In this document: piece after piece, positions 20,073 through 22,500 of the stretch
Numbering within the stretch: the stretch's first letter is position 1
How the letters are laid out: every line of letters starts with the position of its first letter
DNA from: Symbiodinium natans
Taxonomy: Eukaryota > Sar > Dinophyceae > Suessiales > Symbiodiniaceae
Assembly: GCA_905221605.1 (NCBI GenBank)
Contig: CAJNDS010000125.1
Location: 943,196 to 965,695, forward strand
Reading direction: 5' to 3'
DNA: 22,500 nt
Position numbers and translations under genes: made by a program
Notes under the pieces: model-generated
Databases searched by the model: none
Seen by the model: only the letters and a program-made list of their open reading frames with translations
Told to the model about the DNA's origin: nothing

Positions 20073-20210
20073 CCTTTATGTCTCATAGGTGCGGCCGCGC
20101 AAGCTTGCTTCAAGACCTGGGTGTTGGAGTGCTATACTTTAATACTTGTTTGTGGTTCTGGGGTCATATTATAGCTACTTATGCGTAAAAAAGTATATAC
20201 TGTTTTTCAG
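20073..20210 (+). other. Probable intron segment
   Basis: AT-rich sequence ending in GTATATACTGTTTTTCAG. GCGCAAGCTTGCTT at 20098 recurs at 20291 inside the next exon candidate. Confidence 0.45.
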
Positions 20211-20351
20211 GGACTACTCCAAAGTAGGGACGCGCGTCATGCCATCAAGAAGAACTGCTTCGAGAGCCCATACTGGCACTTTCTGAATCAGCGCAAGCTT
20301 GCTTTGAAGAAAATCATGCTGGCAAAAGGAACTGCTTCACAACCCATATGA
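20211..20351 (+). CDS. Candidate terminal exon, basic protein end
   Basis: A strong T-rich acceptor (CTGTTTTTCAG, ends 20210) precedes a single open frame of 46 codons to TGA 20349-20351. The peptide reads GLLQSRDARHAIKKNCFES, PYWHFLNQRKLALKKIMLAK, GTASQPI: lysine-rich, aromatic and helical, with no repeat-derived residues. Two parts share a word (AGAACTGCTTCGAGAGCCCA and GGAACTGCTTCACAACCCA), which hints at a small internal duplication. This exon lies in a G-to-C spacer away from telomeric arrays. Family not recognised. Confidence 0.5.
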   Translation, partial: GLLQSRDARHAIKKNCFESPYWHFLNQRKLALKKIMLAKGTASQPI

Positions 20352-20545
20352 AATTTTGCACCAACCTGCCATACAAGCGCTGCGTTTGCAAATGGAGGGG
20401 GGGTAGGGCGGGGCTGCGACCCCTCAAACATGTGTAGAGTGTAGTTTCAGCTGCAGTTCAGTTGAATTAGAATCAACCCGCATTTGAGGTCGTCTCGCCT
20501 GCCCAGATCGCACACCCCAAGTAGAGCTTGGGTGCAACTAACAGA
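20352..20545 (+). other. Probable 3' flanking sequence
   Basis: Unique sequence after the TGA with a GGAGGGGGGGTAGGGCGGGG run near 20394. TTTTGCACCAAC (20355) and TTGGGTGCAAC (20529) are inverted, possibly the ends of a 185-bp unit. No further frame. Confidence 0.4.
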
Positions 20546-20598
20546 AACCCTAAATTTAAACCCTAAACTCTAAACCCTAAACCCTAAACCCTAAACCC
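20546..20598 (+). repeat. C-strand telomeric block
   Basis: Seven units, the left ones degenerate. Confidence 0.93.
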
Positions 20599-20759
20599 GA
20601 CATCTGAAATAAATCATACAAAACCTCCAGACGCATGCATCAGAACAGTTTATGGGGCCTTGGTCCCTGCTCCAAAGCCTTAAGGCCCCAAGAACCCCAA
20701 TAGCAACCTAGGGTGTCGGGGTTTGGGGTTCGGGTTCTCTAAGCCCTCAAAAGCCCGAA
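20599..20759 (+). other. Unique spacer, no gene seen
   Basis: AT-rich to 20650; GGGGCCTTGG...CCTTAAGGCCCC (20655-20689) can form a stem. Confidence 0.5.
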
Positions 20760-20870
20760 GACCGCAAAACCCTAAATCCCGAAACCCGAAACCCCAAAGC
20801 CCTAAAACTCAGAGGCCCAAAAACCCTGAACCCTAAACCCTAAGCCCAAAAGCCCTAAACTCAAACCTCT
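20760..20870 (+). repeat. Degenerate C-strand tract
   Basis: CCCTAAA, CCCGAAA, CCCAAAA and GCCCTAAA words. Confidence 0.88.
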
Positions 20871-20937
20871 AAGTGCCGTGCCGGCCAGGGCATGTGGTCT
20901 TGGAAGGACCAACAGGGAGAGGCTGGTTTGGGGCTTG
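20871..20937 (+). CDS. Candidate exon, unknown product
   Basis: C-to-G island open as KCRAGQGMWSWKDQQGEAGL, to a TTG/GTAGTT donor at 20937/20938. CCGGCCAG (ends 20888) may be an acceptor. Family unknown. Confidence 0.33.
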
Positions 20938-21000
20938 GTAGTTCATTTGGGGTTTGGGGTTTAGTGGGCGAAGTGCCTAAACCCTATAAACAGCTTGCCT

Positions 21001-21108
21001 ACCCCCCAAACCCCAAACCTATACCCTAGACCCTACACCCTAAACCCTACACCCTCAACCCTACACCCTAAACCCCACAAACCCTAAACCCTAAACCCTA
21101 AACCCCAA
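21001..21108 (+). repeat. C-strand telomeric array
   Basis: CCCTACA and CCCTAAA alternate for part of the block (21031-21075), another dimeric pattern. Confidence 0.94.
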
Positions 21109-21151
21109 AGGCGAAGGGTGGGTTTGTATTGTAGCATTTGCATCTCTTCAG

Positions 21152-21214
21152 CCGGCCCTGACTAACTATTTGCAAGGACACGGCAGCTACCCTAAACCCT
21201 ATACTTCTCCATAG
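21152..21214 (+). CDS. Candidate exon, unknown product
   Basis: GCATTTGCATCTCTTCAG is a good acceptor (ends 21151). The frame PALTNYLQGHGSY continues through a short C-strand word (PKPYTSP) to TAG 21212-21214. A second frame beyond, LRGIYLKPMRQG (21215-21250), ends in the next G-array and may be a separate tiny exon. Confidence 0.35.
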   Translation, partial: PALTNYLQGHGSYPKPYTSP

Positions 21215-21250
21215 TAGCTCTAAGGGGGATCTACTTGAAACCAATGCGTC

Positions 21251-21290
21251 AGGGTTTAGGGTTTGGGGTTTAAGGTCTAGGGTTCAGGCT
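21251..21290 (+). repeat. Short G-strand block
   Basis: Five units with TTTGGGG, TTTAAGG and TCTAGGG variants. Confidence 0.9.
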
Positions 21291-21345
21291 ATTCGTATTT
21301 TGCCCTGGGCGGATATGCCTAATCCGTAAGACCTTAATGAGAAGG

Positions 21346-21455
21346 CAGGGTTCAGGGTTGATGAACCGTCAGGTTTAGGGTTTAGGGTTTAGGGGGGTTT
21401 AGGGTTTGGGGTTTGGGGTTTAGGGTTTAGGGTTCAGGGTTGATGAACCGTAAAC
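21346..21455 (+). repeat. Direct repeat pair around a G-strand array
   Basis: AGGGTTCAGGGTTGATGAACC at 21347-21367 recurs at 21429-21450; between them lies the G-array 21371-21430. A segmental duplication of roughly 85 bp is the simplest origin. Confidence 0.8.
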
Positions 21456-21545
21456 ACCAAACCCTGCAGGCATTTAGGTTTCAGGGCTTGCTGGGTTCAG
21501 GCTTTAGGCTTTGGGGAGGGGGCGGTGGGAGGGGGGGGAGGGGGG

Positions 21546-21632
21546 GTTTAGGGTTTAGGGTTTAGGGTTTAGGGTTTAGGGTTTAGGGTTTAGGGTTTAG
21601 GGTTTAGGGTTTAGGGTTTAGGGTTTAGGGTT
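21546..21632 (+). repeat. G-strand telomeric array, perfect
   Basis: Twelve perfect TTTAGGG units, preceded by a 40-base G-rich tract (GGGAGGGGG words). Confidence 0.97.
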
Positions 21633-21704
21633 TTGGGTAACTCTGAGGGTTCAAAGGTACATCTGGGATCAGCCCGTCCTACTAAATTCAGGGAACCTTG
21701 GTTG
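21633..21704 (+). other. G-to-C spacer, nothing recognised
   Basis: Unique spacer without a convincing frame. Confidence 0.55.
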
Positions 21705-21865
21705 CCCTAAACCCTAAACCCTAAACCCTAAACCCTAATGTCTAGTGTCTAATGTCCCTAAACCCTGAACCCTGACCCCCAAACCCAAAACCCTAATATC
21801 CCTAAACCCTGAACCCTAATATCCCTCAACACTAAAACCCTAAACCCTAGTATCCCCAAACCTTG
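21705..21865 (+). repeat. C-strand tract with higher-order repeat
   Basis: Five perfect units, GTCTAGTGTCTAATGTCC, then about three loose copies of a 25- to 33-bp unit containing CCCTAAACCCTGAACCCTAA and TATC. Confidence 0.92.
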
Positions 21866-21886
21866 GAACCCACGCCGGCCTGCCAG

Positions 21887-21952
21887 AAAGCTGATCACTG
21901 CTGCGTTGGCACCTCGTGGGGCTTTGAGGCGTTGAGGTTCTCAGAAGGCTAG
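21887..21952 (+). CDS. Candidate terminal exon, unknown product
   Basis: CCGGCCTGCCAG acceptor (ends 21886), frame KADHCCVGTSWGFEALRFSE, then G, to TAG 21950-21952 at the edge of G-strand DNA. A second frame (NPRRPARKLITAALAPRGAL) is also open. Family unknown. Confidence 0.38.
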   Translation, partial: KADHCCVGTSWGFEALRFSEG

Positions 21953-22075
21953 GGGTTTTAGGGCTATCAGAAGGCTTTAGGGTTTTGGGGGTTTGGGTTT
22001 TAGGGAATTTTAGAGTTTAGGGTTTGATGGTTTTAGGGTTGAGGGTCGAGAGGTTTAAGGTTTTGGGGTTTTCGG
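21953..22075 (+). repeat. Degenerate G-strand tract
   Basis: TTTTAGGG and TTTTGGGG 8-mers with unique interruptions. Confidence 0.85.
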
Positions 22076-22139
22076 GTTTCAGGCCTAGAGGCCCTCAACC
22101 CAAAATCGTACACCTTTCGGGGGTTCAAAGGTGTGGAGC

Positions 22140-22185
22140 TCAAACCCTAAACCATAAACCCTAAACCCTAAATCCTGAACCCTCT
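22140..22185 (+). repeat. C-strand telomeric block
   Basis: Six units, the last telomeric array in the window. Confidence 0.93.
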
Positions 22186-22248
22186 CGGGGAGTCGGAGGA
22201 GGCACCAAGAGTGAGGACCTCTACTGTATGTTTGTCGTTTGTTTTCAG

Positions 22249-22297
22249 GGGGAGGTTGCCGCATACTTAAGCCGCGTAAGCCTTCCAAACAGAACAG
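22249..22297 (+). CDS. Candidate exon with strong splice sites
   Basis: ATGTTTGTCGTTTGTTTTCAG is a textbook acceptor (ends 22248), and ACAG/GTGACC is the donor (22297/22298). Phase 0 reads GEVAAYLSRVSLPNRT. Unspliced, the frame runs to TAG 22321-22323. A reverse open frame (22085-22330) overlaps but includes translated repeat. Family unknown. Confidence 0.43.
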
Positions 22298-22329
22298 GTG
22301 ACCTAGATGACTCTGGAACCTAGACCTCA

Positions 22330-22500
22330 TAACCTATGTAAACTCCAAATCTCAAACATTGCAAACATGGGTGGGGGCAGGGGGTGAGGGAGAGGGAGAA
22401 GGGAGAGGGAGAAGGGAGAGAGGGACAGAGCGTTTTCGAGCAAACCGGCTATACCGTACCCCCCCAACCAAACCCTCTGGGGACCCAGGCTCATGATTTT
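22330..22500 (+). other. Unique edge with purine-rich tandem tract
   Basis: 22376-22427 is almost pure G/A with a 13-bp GGGAGAGGGAGAA unit repeated about twice plus partial copies. After it the sequence is unique with a C run; no gene seen. Confidence 0.6.

Noticed and set aside
1-22500. CRISPR array interpretation of regularly spaced repeats
   Set aside because: Repeats are heptamer arrays of variable length on alternating strands with variable spacers, in a eukaryotic context with no cas genes.

Overview
The window is eukaryotic nuclear DNA, most probably from a dinoflagellate; a chromerid or related alga is the main alternative. The clues are: (1) the dominant sequence is the 7-base telomere-type repeat TTTAGGG/CCCTAAA, arranged as dozens of short arrays scattered over all 22.5 kb and not as one chromosome end; (2) a Ty1/copia reverse-transcriptase fragment (6520-6909) and a DDE-transposase-like fragment (15076-15507) resemble the types I associate with dinoflagellate genomes; (3) there are no bacterial operons, and short exon-like open segments have spliceosomal AG/GT borders. 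No complete gene is visible. Organism and most gene calls are inference.

Layout. 1-228 is a 60-bp minisatellite built on telomeric units. From about 230 to 22,180 the DNA alternates C-strand arrays (CCCTAAA)n, unique islands of roughly 40-250 bp, and G-strand arrays (TTTAGGG)n. Islands with a C-array on the left and a G-array on the right ('C-to-G') are mostly short, fairly GC-rich and open in at least one frame, often just after an AG preceded by pyrimidines (for example near 1849, 2952, 3424, 5660, 7310, 13445, 16831, 18357, 21887). Spacers of opposite polarity ('G-to-C') are more AT-rich and mostly look non-coding, apart from one conventional small exon at 3178-3235. If the C-to-G islands are exons, the introns begin with G-strand telomeric repeats and end with C-strand repeats, so each would carry telomeric inverted repeats at its ends. 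Several apparent terminal exons take their stop codon from a CCCTAAA unit.

Superimposed are several non-telomeric palindromic elements that look like MITEs: 3872-3989 and 13161-13269 (both TA-flanked), 6331-6489, 10525-10660, 13616-13723, and a pair at 13891-13940 and 14115-14195 with poly-C/poly-G borders. There is a nested foldback at 11246-11841, a CCCCAAAA array at 16494-16566, a TGGCT pentanucleotide array at 20033-20072 and a 35-base G run at 13938-13972.

No pathway can be assigned. The exon-like islands encode short peptides I do not recognise. Whether they belong to one very fragmented gene, several genes, or captured gene fragments cannot be decided without transcripts. Misassembly is a real risk in DNA this repetitive and should be excluded before biology is inferred.
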